Origin: Azohydromonas lata NBRC 102462
Lineage (GTDB): Bacteria; Pseudomonadota; Gammaproteobacteria; Burkholderiales; Burkholderiaceae_C
Length of the DNA stretch: 12,239 nt
Direction of reading: 5' to 3'
Assembly: GCA_945878385.1 (NCBI GenBank)
Contig: CAMCTE010000062.1
Coordinates: forward strand, 1-12,239
Under the pieces are notes generated by a model that was not told where the DNA came from, made no database searches, and saw nothing but the letters and a program-made list of their open reading frames with translations. Of the stretch, positions 6,364 to 12,239 are shown piece by piece (the first letter of the stretch is position 1; every line of letters begins with the position of its first letter). A program made the position numbers and the translations under genes.

Positions 6364-7188
6364 CAAAGCGCGGGCCAGCCGACGCCCCGCGGCCGCGCCA
6401 AGGCGGCGGCTGGCCAGCGTGCAGGGCCTGTGAATTCCACGCCAGTGACGGCGGATCACGCCGTGCGCCAGTGGACCGACGCTCTGGCCGGCGGCGCGTC
6501 ATGGGCCTCGCGTGAACCCGCGGCCATGCGCCTGGCGGGTTGGCTGGACTGGACCGATGCGATTGCCCTGGCGGCTGTCATCGACGGGCGGCCCGAGGGC
6601 CCGGGCCCGGTGGTGGCGCCCTCGGCGGCCGAGCCGCCTGCCGGCGCGCGCAGGCCATTGCCCGCACCGCAAGACCTCTTGGCGCAAGGCCGCACGAGGC
6701 TGCACCACACGGTAAGGTCGACACTGAGGGAAGCCTTGGGACTGGCGGGCGCGGAGCGGGTGAGGGGGCCGCAGCCCGGGCCCGCAATGGGCGCGCCACC
6801 AGTGGCGCAGCGGCGGGCCGCAACGGTCACGCCGGCGGGCCGCCCAGACCCCGCTGCACTGCGAACGGCGGTACGCCAATCCCAGCGACAGCTGGAGTCG
6901 GGCGTGGCGGCGTTGCGCGCCTCGCTGCGTGCACGCCTGGCCGAAGGGTCGGCCGCACAGCGCGAGCTGGCCGCCATCGACGCCGTGCTGGAGCAGGCCC
7001 TGCTGGAGCGGCAGCGCCACCTGCTGGCCGGCGCGGCGGCCCGGCTTTCACGGCTGGGCGAGAATGGGGACCCCCTCGCTGTCGAGCGCGGCCTCATGGC
7101 CGCCCTGGCGGCTGAACTCGAGCTCAGGCTCCAACCGCTGCAGGGCCTGGCGCAGGCGCTGCAGCCCACCGAATCCACGCATACATGA
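6349..7188 (+). CDS. DUF3348-like protein, first gene of the ZorAB-like module
   Basis: This is a 279-residue soluble protein with no signal peptide or membrane segment visible. The assignment rests on RLAGWLDWTDAIALAAVID (61-79), a conserved-looking N-terminal element, and on a helical C-terminus (about 167-272) with regular Leu/Arg/Glu and a LAAIDAVLEQALLERQRHLL segment. Proline/glycine/alanine-rich low-complexity sequence (about 82-110 and 137-168) links the two. From memory, DUF3348 proteins neighbour DUF802, OmpA and DUF2894 proteins in Burkholderiales, which is the arrangement here. Function is unknown; a cytoplasmic partner or adaptor of the motor is an inference. The ATG at 6349 is preferred; a TTG two codons earlier is possible, and neither has a good ribosome-binding site. 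Its stop overlaps the next start as ATGA. Confidence 0.7.
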   Translation: MAEVPQSAGQPTPRGRAKAAAGQRAGPVNSTPVTADHAVRQWTDALAGGASWASREPAAMRLAGWLDWTDAIALAAVIDGRPEGPGPVVAPSAAEPPAGARRPLPAPQDLLAQGRTRLHHTVRSTLREALGLAGAERVRGPQPGPAMGAPPVAQRRAATVTPAGRPDPAALRTAVRQSQRQLESGVAALRASLRARLAEGSAAQRELAAIDAVLEQALLERQRHLLAGAAARLSRLGENGDPLAVERGLMAALAAELELRLQPLQGLAQALQPTESTHT

Positions 7189-9080
7189 TCCGTCTGTTGA
7201 ACGGGGCCGCGCTGGCGGCCGGCTTGGCCGCTGCCTTGTGGGTGGCCGTCACGCATGCGGGCTCGCACCCGGCGGTGCTGCCCATGCTGGCGCTCATCGT
7301 GGCGGCCTTCCTCACCGGCGTGGCCGAACTGCGCCGCTACCGTACCGACACGCACGCCCTTTTGGTGGCCCTGAACGACGCGCAGGCCCAGCCCCCTGCC
7401 GCCATCGAACCCTGGCTGGCCTCGTTGCCCGAGGCCTTGCGAGGCGCTGCCAGGCTGCGATTGCAGGGAGACCGGGCCGCGCTGCCCGGGCCCCTGATGG
7501 CGCCCTACCTCACCAGCCTGCTGGTGCTGTTGGGCTTGCTCGGAACCTTCATCGGCATGGTGGCCACGCTGGGCGGTACGGTGTCGGCCCTGGGCGCATC
7601 GGCTGATTTGCAGGCGGTGCGGTCTGCGCTGGCTTCTCCGGTGCAGGGCCTGGGCCTGGCCTTCGGTACATCGGTGGCCGGTGTGGCGGCCTCGGCTTCC
7701 TTGGGGCTGATGTCGGCCCTGGCCCGGGGTGAGCGCACGCAGGCCTCGCGTGCGCTGGACGCGGCCCTGGCCACTGTGCTGCATGCGCATACCGAAGACC
7801 ACCGACGCGCCTTGATGCTGCAGGCCCTGCAGGCCAGTGTGGCTCAGGCGCAGGTGTTGCCGGCTGTGGCGCAAGGCCTGGAGACCGCACTCTTGCAGGT
7901 GGCGGCCGAACAGCGTGCCGGCATACAGGCCCTGGTGCAGGAACAGGCCCGGTTCCACGAGCGTGCAGGCGCCGATGCGGCGCGCTTGGGTGTGGAGTTG
8001 CGCGAGGGTTTGAACCAGGCCTCGGTGTCCATGGCCGAGGGCCTGAGTACGGCCGCCGCACGCATCGAGCAAGGGCTGATGGGCAGTGCAACCCGCGCGG
8101 AGCAGGGCCTGCAGGGCACGGCCACCCGTGTGGAGCGCGCCCTGATGCAATCCGCCGTCGAAGGTGCGCAGCAATCCCGCGCCTTGCTGGAGCCGATGGT
8201 GCAAACCGGGTTGCAGCAGTTGCTGCAGCAGGTGGCGGCGCACCAAGAGGCCATGGCCGAACAGGCTCAACAGACGCAGCGCGCATTGGCGGGTGCAGCC
8301 GAACAGGGCCAGGCAGCCATGCAGGAAGCCGTGCAGGCGACTCAAGCCGCGCTCAGCGAGCAGGCCGAAGCCACCCGCTCGGCTTTTGTCCGGCATACCG
8401 CCGAGGGGTTCGATACCTTCCTGACCCGATTCGAGCAGCACACTGCCGACTGGCTGGCGCAGGCCGCGCAGGAGCAGGCGCAGCTGCACAGTGGCTTGAC
8501 CACTGCGGCCACCGAGGCCATGGCCGCCTTGCGTCAACAGACATCGGACAGCCTGGCGCGCGACCGCGAACAACTGGCCGAACGCGAGCGGCTGCTCGGT
8601 GCAGTGGACACCCTGATGCAGGCCCTGCAACATGCCGCCACCGAGCAGCGGCAGGCGCTCGACGGGCTGCTGGCCACCGCTGCCCAGAAGCTGGACCACA
8701 GCGCCGAGCGCTTTGATACGCAGGCCGCGCAGGTGGCCGCCAGCCTGGCCGCCGCCACCGAGCAGGCGGGTTCTTCGGCACACACTTTGGCCACCGTGGG
8801 TGAGGGCTTCGCGCAGGCGGTGCAGGGCTTCAGCCAGGCCAACTTGGCCTTGGGTGAGCAACTCGCCGCCGTGCAGGGTGCGCTGGGTCAGCATCTGGCC
8901 CGCAGCGATGAGCAGTTGGCCTACTACGTGGCGCAGGCGCGCGAGGTGATCGAGCTGACCCTGGGCGCGCAGCAGCAGTTGTTGGAAGACCTGCGGCGGG
9001 TGTCGCGTGGTGATGGGGTGCAAGGGGTGCAATCGATGCAACCGATGCAATCGGTGCCCGATCTGCAGACGGCGGCCTGA
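7185..9080 (+). CDS. MotA/TolQ/ZorA-like membrane protein with long coiled tail (DUF802-like)
   Basis: This 631-residue inner-membrane protein is probably the ion-channel stator of the module. Four membrane segments are visible: about 7-23, 29-46, 109-131 (LLGLLGTFIGMVATLGG) and 153-180 (GLGLAFGTSVAGVAASASLGL). The last two match the core helices of MotA/TolQ/ExbB/ZorA channels. Residues about 185-631 are a nearly proline-free Ala/Gln/Glu-rich helical tail, as in ZorA. It includes 11-residue repeats at 282-325 and a DUF802-type end, LARSDEQLAYYVAQAREVIE (571-590) followed by QQQLLEDLRR. Residues 612-623 come from a 9-bp DNA repeat. The ATG overlaps the previous stop (ATGA) and the OmpA-domain gene starts 2 bases after its stop, so coupling is tight. 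Motor activity is inferred from fold; the process it drives is not known. Confidence 0.82.
   Translation: MIRLLNGAALAAGLAAALWVAVTHAGSHPAVLPMLALIVAAFLTGVAELRRYRTDTHALLVALNDAQAQPPAAIEPWLASLPEALRGAARLRLQGDRAALPGPLMAPYLTSLLVLLGLLGTFIGMVATLGGTVSALGASADLQAVRSALASPVQGLGLAFGTSVAGVAASASLGLMSALARGERTQASRALDAALATVLHAHTEDHRRALMLQALQASVAQAQVLPAVAQGLETALLQVAAEQRAGIQALVQEQARFHERAGADAARLGVELREGLNQASVSMAEGLSTAAARIEQGLMGSATRAEQGLQGTATRVERALMQSAVEGAQQSRALLEPMVQTGLQQLLQQVAAHQEAMAEQAQQTQRALAGAAEQGQAAMQEAVQATQAALSEQAEATRSAFVRHTAEGFDTFLTRFEQHTADWLAQAAQEQAQLHSGLTTAATEAMAALRQQTSDSLARDREQLAERERLLGAVDTLMQALQHAATEQRQALDGLLATAAQKLDHSAERFDTQAAQVAASLAAATEQAGSSAHTLATVGEGFAQAVQGFSQANLALGEQLAAVQGALGQHLARSDEQLAYYVAQAREVIELTLGAQQQLLEDLRRVSRGDGVQGVQSMQPMQSVPDLQTAA
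9018..9053 (+). repeat. Four tandem 9-bp repeats near the 3' end of the motor gene
   Basis: GTGCAAGGG, GTGCAATCG, ATGCAACCG and ATGCAATCG follow one another without gaps, encoding VQG VQS MQP MQS. They extend the C-terminus of the ZorA-like protein beyond the conserved helical end. They look like a small in-frame expansion in a disordered tail, with copy number free to vary. Confidence 0.8.
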
Positions 9081-9082
9081 AC

Positions 9083-9757
9083 ATGGGCGATGCAGAGACC
9101 GCGGAGGTGAGCGACGTGGGTGGCGACGGGCACGGCAGTACCGGGGCCACGCCGTGGCTGGCCTTTGGCGACTTGATGGCCGGCCTCCTGGGCGCCTTCG
9201 TGCTGGTGGTGGTGGCGCTGCTGGCCAGCCAGTTGGACCTGTCTTCGCAGTTGCAGCGTGAACAGGAGCAACGACAGGCCGAAGAGCAGCGCCGCCTGGC
9301 CCTGGAGCAGGCCCTGGCCGGCCCATTGGCAGCCGGGCGCGTGACGCTGCAGAACGGCCGCATCGGCATCAGCGGCAGCGTGCTGTTCGCCTTCAATTCC
9401 GACCAGTTGCAGCCCGAGGGGCGGCAGTTGCTGCGCTCGCTGGCCGCGCCGCTGGGCGCCTACCTGGGCGCGCGTGATGAACTGCTGATGGTCAGCGGCT
9501 TCACAGACGACCGGCAGGTGCTGGGGGCCAACCGGCGCTTCACCGACAACTGGGAACTCTCGGCCCAGCGGGCGCTGACGGTCACCCGTGCCTTGATTGA
9601 AGCGGGCGTGCCGGCCTCGCGTGTGTTCGCTGCGGCTTTCGGCGCGCAACAGCCGGTGGCCTCGAATGACGATGCCCAGGGCCGCGCCCTCAACCGGCGG
9701 GTGGAGATTGCCCCCACGCCGCGCGTGGCCGCCGCGGCCCAGGGCCGGCTGCCGTGA
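9083..9757 (+). CDS. MotB/ZorB-like OmpA-domain protein (peptidoglycan-anchored motor subunit)
   Basis: The 224-residue protein has one membrane segment (about 30-49, DLMAGLLGAFVLVVVALLAS) near the N-terminus. The aspartate D30 lies at its start in WLAFGDLMAG, the position of the ion-carrying Asp of MotB and ZorB. A charged helical linker (about 55-80) and a periplasmic OmpA-like domain (about 90-210) follow. That domain shows LFAFNSDQLQPEGRQLL, a GFTDD turn, NWELSAQRALTVTRALIEAG and the family-typical NRRVEI. It should pair with the upstream channel protein, bind peptidoglycan and act as a stator or rotor stalk. It starts 2 bases after the previous stop and overlaps the next gene as GTGA. 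A plain OmpA-family structural role is the alternative, but the membrane Asp and the neighbour argue for a motor. Confidence 0.87.
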   Translation: MGDAETAEVSDVGGDGHGSTGATPWLAFGDLMAGLLGAFVLVVVALLASQLDLSSQLQREQEQRQAEEQRRLALEQALAGPLAAGRVTLQNGRIGISGSVLFAFNSDQLQPEGRQLLRSLAAPLGAYLGARDELLMVSGFTDDRQVLGANRRFTDNWELSAQRALTVTRALIEAGVPASRVFAAAFGAQQPVASNDDAQGRALNRRVEIAPTPRVAAAAQGRLP

Positions 9758-10050
9758 CGCCTACCGCCGCCCAGCGGCTGCGCGAACTGCGCGCTTTGCT
9801 GCCCACGGCCGACGGCCCGCTGCGTGCGCGCGAGCCCATCCGCCAACTGTGCGCCGACATCCGACTTTCGCGCAGCGTGGACGAATCCCTGCAGTCCGCG
9901 CCGCTGCAGGCCGGTCCGCTGAATTCCCAGGGCGTGGTGGTGCGGGCCCTGCAGCGCCTGAACACCACCTCACCCGCGTATGTGCGCTGCCTGGTGGCGC
10001 AGTTGGATGCGTGGGGGGCGCTGGAGCGGCTGCAAGGGCCAGGGGCGTGA
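9754..10050 (+). CDS. Short DUF2894-like protein, last gene of the module
   Basis: This 98-residue soluble protein begins at a GTG that overlaps the previous stop (GTGA). Residues 54-94, GPLNSQGVVVRALQRL followed by SPAYVRCLVAQLDAWGALERL, resemble the conserved C-terminus of DUF2894 proteins as I remember them. Those are usually around 200 residues, so this one seems to lack the N-terminal half. The frame is intact and GC-rich like its neighbours, so it looks like a compact version rather than obvious debris. Function is unknown; the fixed position behind the OmpA-domain gene suggests an accessory part of the same complex. Its stop is 12 bases from the convergent corA-like stop. The DUF assignment is from memory of the family pattern and is moderate only. 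Confidence 0.6.
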   Translation: MTPTAAQRLRELRALLPTADGPLRAREPIRQLCADIRLSRSVDESLQSAPLQAGPLNSQGVVVRALQRLNTTSPAYVRCLVAQLDAWGALERLQGPGA

Positions 10051-10062
10051 AGCGTCTCGGCG

Positions 10063-11076
10063 CTACAACCAGCCTGCCCGCCTGAAGCGCCAAAACAGCA
10101 GCCCCCCGCTGCCGGCGATGATGCCCAGGGCCAGGGGGTAGCCCCACTGCCAGCGCAGTTCGGGCATGTGCTCAAAGTTCATGCCCCAAATGCCCGCCAG
10201 CGCGGTGGAAACGGCGAAGATGGCGGCCCAGGCGGCCAGCCGCTTGGTGACATCCGACTCCTCGATGGTGACCATGGACAGGTTCACCTGGATGGCCGTG
10301 GCGATGGTTTCGCGGATGCCATCCAACGCGGCGTTGATGCGCACCAGATGGTCGTGCACATCGCGGAAGTACTCCTGGCTTTGCTGGCACACCGCAGGCA
10401 CGCGCCCGCCATGCAGCTTGCCGGCCACTTCCACCAACGGCGCCACGGCATGGCGCACGATGGCCGCCCTTTGCTTCAGGGCGTATAGGCGTTCAAGACT
10501 TTGTCGTGCTTGCCCACGATCGAAGATGCGGGACTCGATCTCCTCGAGTTCGCTCTCCAGCCGTTCGATCAGCGGGAAGTAGCGGTCCACCACCTCGTCC
10601 ATCAGCGCGTAGAGGACAAAGCCCGCGCCGCGTTTGAGGTGCTCGGGCTCGCGCTCGCAGCGCTCGCGCACACCCATGAAGCCCGGCTCGCTGTCGCGCC
10701 GCACCGACAACACGAAGTTCTCGCCGACGAACATGGCCACCTCGCCCATGCGCCAGGCGTCCTCGTCGGCCAAGGTGGAGGCGCCGCCCGGTGGCTGCGG
10801 TTCTGCGGCCACGGCCACCGCCGGCATCTTCATCACCACGAACAGGGTGCCGCCGTATTCCTCCACCTTGGGGCGTTGGTGGCCATTGCGGGCGTCTTCC
10901 ACCGCCAGGTGATGCAGCTCGAATTCCAACTGCATCTGCGCCAGTTCCTCGTGGGTGGCGTCCTTGAGCGCCACCCAAACGAAGCAACCAGGCTTGACCA
11001 GCCACTGGTCGATGTCGGTCACCGGAATGTCGGACAACTTGTGCCCGTCCCCATACGCCACGCAGTTGATCAGCAT
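10063..11076 (-). CDS. CorA-type divalent metal cation transporter
   Basis: This 337-residue protein belongs to the CorA Mg2+/Co2+/Ni2+ channel family of inner-membrane pentamers. It has an N-terminal cytoplasmic domain (about 1-170), a long helical stalk (about 171-278) and two C-terminal membrane helices (about 279-297 and 312-330). The signature GMN lies at 298-300 in GIWGMNFEHMPEL; the residue before GMN is Trp instead of the usual Tyr. The insertion AAEPQPPGGASTLADED (90-106) in the N-domain is Pro/Gly-rich. The ATG at 11076 is supported by GGAGG on the minus strand (11083-11087) 6 bases upstream; longer in-frame starts cross into trpF. It is divergent from trpF over 62 bases and convergent with the motor module. 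Transport of Mg2+ versus another metal cannot be told from sequence. Confidence 0.9.
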   Translation of the reverse strand: MLINCVAYGDGHKLSDIPVTDIDQWLVKPGCFVWVALKDATHEELAQMQLEFELHHLAVEDARNGHQRPKVEEYGGTLFVVMKMPAVAVAAEPQPPGGASTLADEDAWRMGEVAMFVGENFVLSVRRDSEPGFMGVRERCEREPEHLKRGAGFVLYALMDEVVDRYFPLIERLESELEEIESRIFDRGQARQSLERLYALKQRAAIVRHAVAPLVEVAGKLHGGRVPAVCQQSQEYFRDVHDHLVRINAALDGIRETIATAIQVNLSMVTIEESDVTKRLAAWAAIFAVSTALAGIWGMNFEHMPELRWQWGYPLALGIIAGSGGLLFWRFRRAGWL

Positions 11077-11105
11077 CGGTCGCCTCCAGCCTGTTGCATC
11101 CCGCA

Positions 11106-11132
11106 TTGTGCTCAAGCGCGACACGCGACAAT
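11106..11132 (+). promoter_or_regulatory. Weak candidate promoter for trpF-trpB
   Basis: TTGTGC (11106-11111) and GACAAT (11127-11132) are 15 bases apart in the 62-base corA/trpF divergent gap. The predicted start would fall at about 11139, on the trpF ATG. The spacing is short and the -35 poor, so this is tentative. Some promoter is expected here because the gene to the left is on the opposite strand. Confidence 0.25.
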
Positions 11133-11138
11133 CACCGT

Positions 11139-11786
11139 ATGACACTCCACCGCACCCTGACCAAGATCTGCGGCCTGACCCGAGAAGCCGATGTGGATGC
11201 GGCGGTGCAGGCCGGTGCCGACTACATCGGCTTCGTGCACTACCCGCCCAGCCCGCGCCATGTGGCGCTGGAGCGCGCAGCGGCCTTGGCCGCGCGGCTG
11301 CCGCCGCAGGTGACGCCGGTGCTGTTGTTCGTCAACCCCGACGCGGCGCTGGTGCAGGCCGGTTTGGCCGCCGTGCCGCGCGCGCTGGTGCAGTTCCATG
11401 GTGACGAAACGCCGCAGCAATGCCACTGCGCGGCGCAGGGGCATGCCTTCTGGCGTGCGGCCCGCATGCAGCCGGGCTTTGACTTGCTAAAATTTGCGGC
11501 ACAGTTTCAACAGGCGCAGGCCGTCCTGCTCGACGCCCATGTCGAGAGCTACGGCGGCGCCGGAAAGTCCTTCGATTGGTCGCTCATTCCCGCCGGCGTC
11601 CCCGCTCGGCTCGTTTTGTCTGGTGGGTTGAATCCTGCCAATGTGATCGATGGCATCGCCCGCATACGGCCCTGGGCCGTTGATGTGAGCTCCGGCGTGG
11701 AAGTTGCCAAAGGCATCAAGGACGCCGGATTGATGAAGGACTTTTGTGAGGCGGTGCGCCAAGCGGACCGTCAAATCCCATGCTGA
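11139..11786 (+). CDS. trpF: Phosphoribosylanthranilate isomerase
   Basis: TrpF catalyses the Amadori rearrangement of phosphoribosylanthranilate to CdRP in tryptophan synthesis. The 215-residue TIM-barrel protein has the catalytic cysteine C11 in KICGLT, IGFVHYPPSPRHV (30-42), LLFVNPD (62-68), LVQFHGDE (83-90), the catalytic aspartate D132 in LLDAHVESYGGAGKSFDW, and the phosphate-binding LSGGLNPANV and VDVSSGVE. The ATG at 11139 gives the family-typical N-terminus; a start 45 bases upstream would add residues overlapping the divergent corA region. No Shine-Dalgarno sequence is visible before it. It overlaps trpB by 7 bases, implying translational coupling. In relatives trpF usually follows truA directly, whereas here it is separated by the motor module and the reversed corA-like gene. 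Confidence 0.96.
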   Translation: MTLHRTLTKICGLTREADVDAAVQAGADYIGFVHYPPSPRHVALERAAALAARLPPQVTPVLLFVNPDAALVQAGLAAVPRALVQFHGDETPQQCHCAAQGHAFWRAARMQPGFDLLKFAAQFQQAQAVLLDAHVESYGGAGKSFDWSLIPAGVPARLVLSGGLNPANVIDGIARIRPWAVDVSSGVEVAKGIKDAGLMKDFCEAVRQADRQIPC

Positions 11787-12239
11787 ATTACGCCCAACCC
11801 GATGCCCGGGGCCACTTTGGCCCTTATGGCGGCACCTTCGTGGCCGAAACCCTCATCCACGCGCTGGATGAACTGAAGGCCATCTACGCCAAGTACCAGC
11901 ACGACCCGGAATTCCTGGCCGAATTCCGCCGTGAACTCAAGCACTTCGTGGGCCGCCCCAGCCCGATCTACCACGCCGACCGCCTCAGCCGTGAACTGGG
12001 CGGCGCGCAGATCTACCTCAAGCGCGAAGACCTGAACCACACGGGGGCGCACAAGGTGAACAACACCATCGGGCAGGCTCTGCTGGCCAAGCGCATGGGC
12101 AAGCCGCGCGTGATTGCGGAAACCGGTGCCGGCCAGCACGGCGTGGCCACGGCCACCATCTGCGCCCGCTATGGCCTGGAATGCGTGGTGTACATGGGCC
12201 GCGAAGATGTGAAGCGTCAGAGCCCCAATGTGTACCGCA
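11780..12239 (+). CDS. trpB: Tryptophan synthase beta chain, 5' part (cut by window end)
   Basis: TrpB condenses indole with serine to give tryptophan, using PLP, in an alpha2-beta2 complex with TrpA. The first 153 of about 400 residues are present. They include the conserved start DARGHFGPYGGTFVAETL, GRPSPIYHADRLS (58-70), the PLP-binding lysine K92 in NHTGAHKVNN, the catalytic glutamate E115 in AETGAGQHGVATAT, and the YMGREDVKRQSPNVYR segment at the cut. The ATG at 11780 lies inside the end of trpF. trpA is expected just beyond the window. Confidence 0.97.
   Translation, partial: MLNYAQPDARGHFGPYGGTFVAETLIHALDELKAIYAKYQHDPEFLAEFRRELKHFVGRPSPIYHADRLSRELGGAQIYLKREDLNHTGAHKVNNTIGQALLAKRMGKPRVIAETGAGQHGVATATICARYGLECVVYMGREDVKRQSPNVYR

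Noticed and set aside
4192..6459. Minus-strand open frame of 755 codons opposite asd and truA
   Set aside because: It lies over two certain housekeeping genes, has no recognisable motifs, and is explained by high GC and third-position bias.
6456..9326. Minus-strand open frame of 956 codons opposite the motor module
   Set aside because: It is antisense to three plus-strand genes with clear domains and overlapping starts and stops. Its composition (runs of His, Gln, Arg, Gly) is the typical mirror of GC-rich coding sequence.
6349..10050. A complete Zorya anti-phage system
   Set aside because: Only ZorA- and ZorB-like parts are present. No ZorC, helicase/nuclease ZorD or HNH-type ZorE gene is in the window, so the defence label is not supported.
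1..12239. tRNA or rRNA genes, CRISPR arrays, insertion sequences, replication origins
   Set aside because: I saw no cloverleaf, repeat-spacer pattern, transposase or terminal inverted repeats; the only tandem repeats are the short ones listed.

Overview
The window is high-GC DNA whose gene content and order (asd, truA, trpF, trpB close together) suggest a betaproteobacterium of the order Burkholderiales, probably near Comamonadaceae. This is inferred from protein resemblance and synteny, not from a search. Coding density is very high and most neighbouring genes touch or overlap by a few bases.

Left part (1-4051): the 3' end of a 5-oxoprolinase/hydantoinase B-type gene on the + strand runs 40 bases into a convergent two-gene unit on the - strand. 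That unit encodes an exported protein resembling the PF14099 polysaccharide (heparin-lyase-I-like) lyases and, coupled through a GTGA overlap, an orphan outer-membrane secretin.

Centre (4052-6336): a divergent intergenic region holds a palindrome, a plausible sigma-70 promoter, and a short open frame ending in ASTTTTIKTKITTG. This looks like a Thr/Ile(/Lys) attenuator leader peptide. It is followed by a strong hairpin and a small hairpin that would cover the asd ribosome-binding site. Then come asd (aspartate-semialdehyde dehydrogenase, the branch point to Thr, Ile, Met and Lys) and truA. The fimV gene that often lies between asd and truA in relatives is absent.

Right-centre (6349-10050): four overlapping or abutting genes form one module, a DUF3348-like protein, a MotA/TolQ/ZorA-like membrane protein with a tail of about 440 residues (DUF802-like), a MotB/ZorB-like OmpA-domain protein with a membrane-embedded Asp, and a short DUF2894-like protein. 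The middle pair has the architecture of an ion-driven 5:2-type motor such as ZorAB, but no Zorya effector gene is present. The module is collinear with asd-truA and may share its transcript and leader.

Right end (10063-12239): a CorA-type divalent-cation transporter gene converges on the module. Divergent from it are trpF and the 5' part of trpB, overlapping by 7 bases, from the tryptophan pathway.

The strongest candidates for something undescribed are the asd leader/attenuator and the ZorAB-like envelope-motor module placed between truA and trpF.
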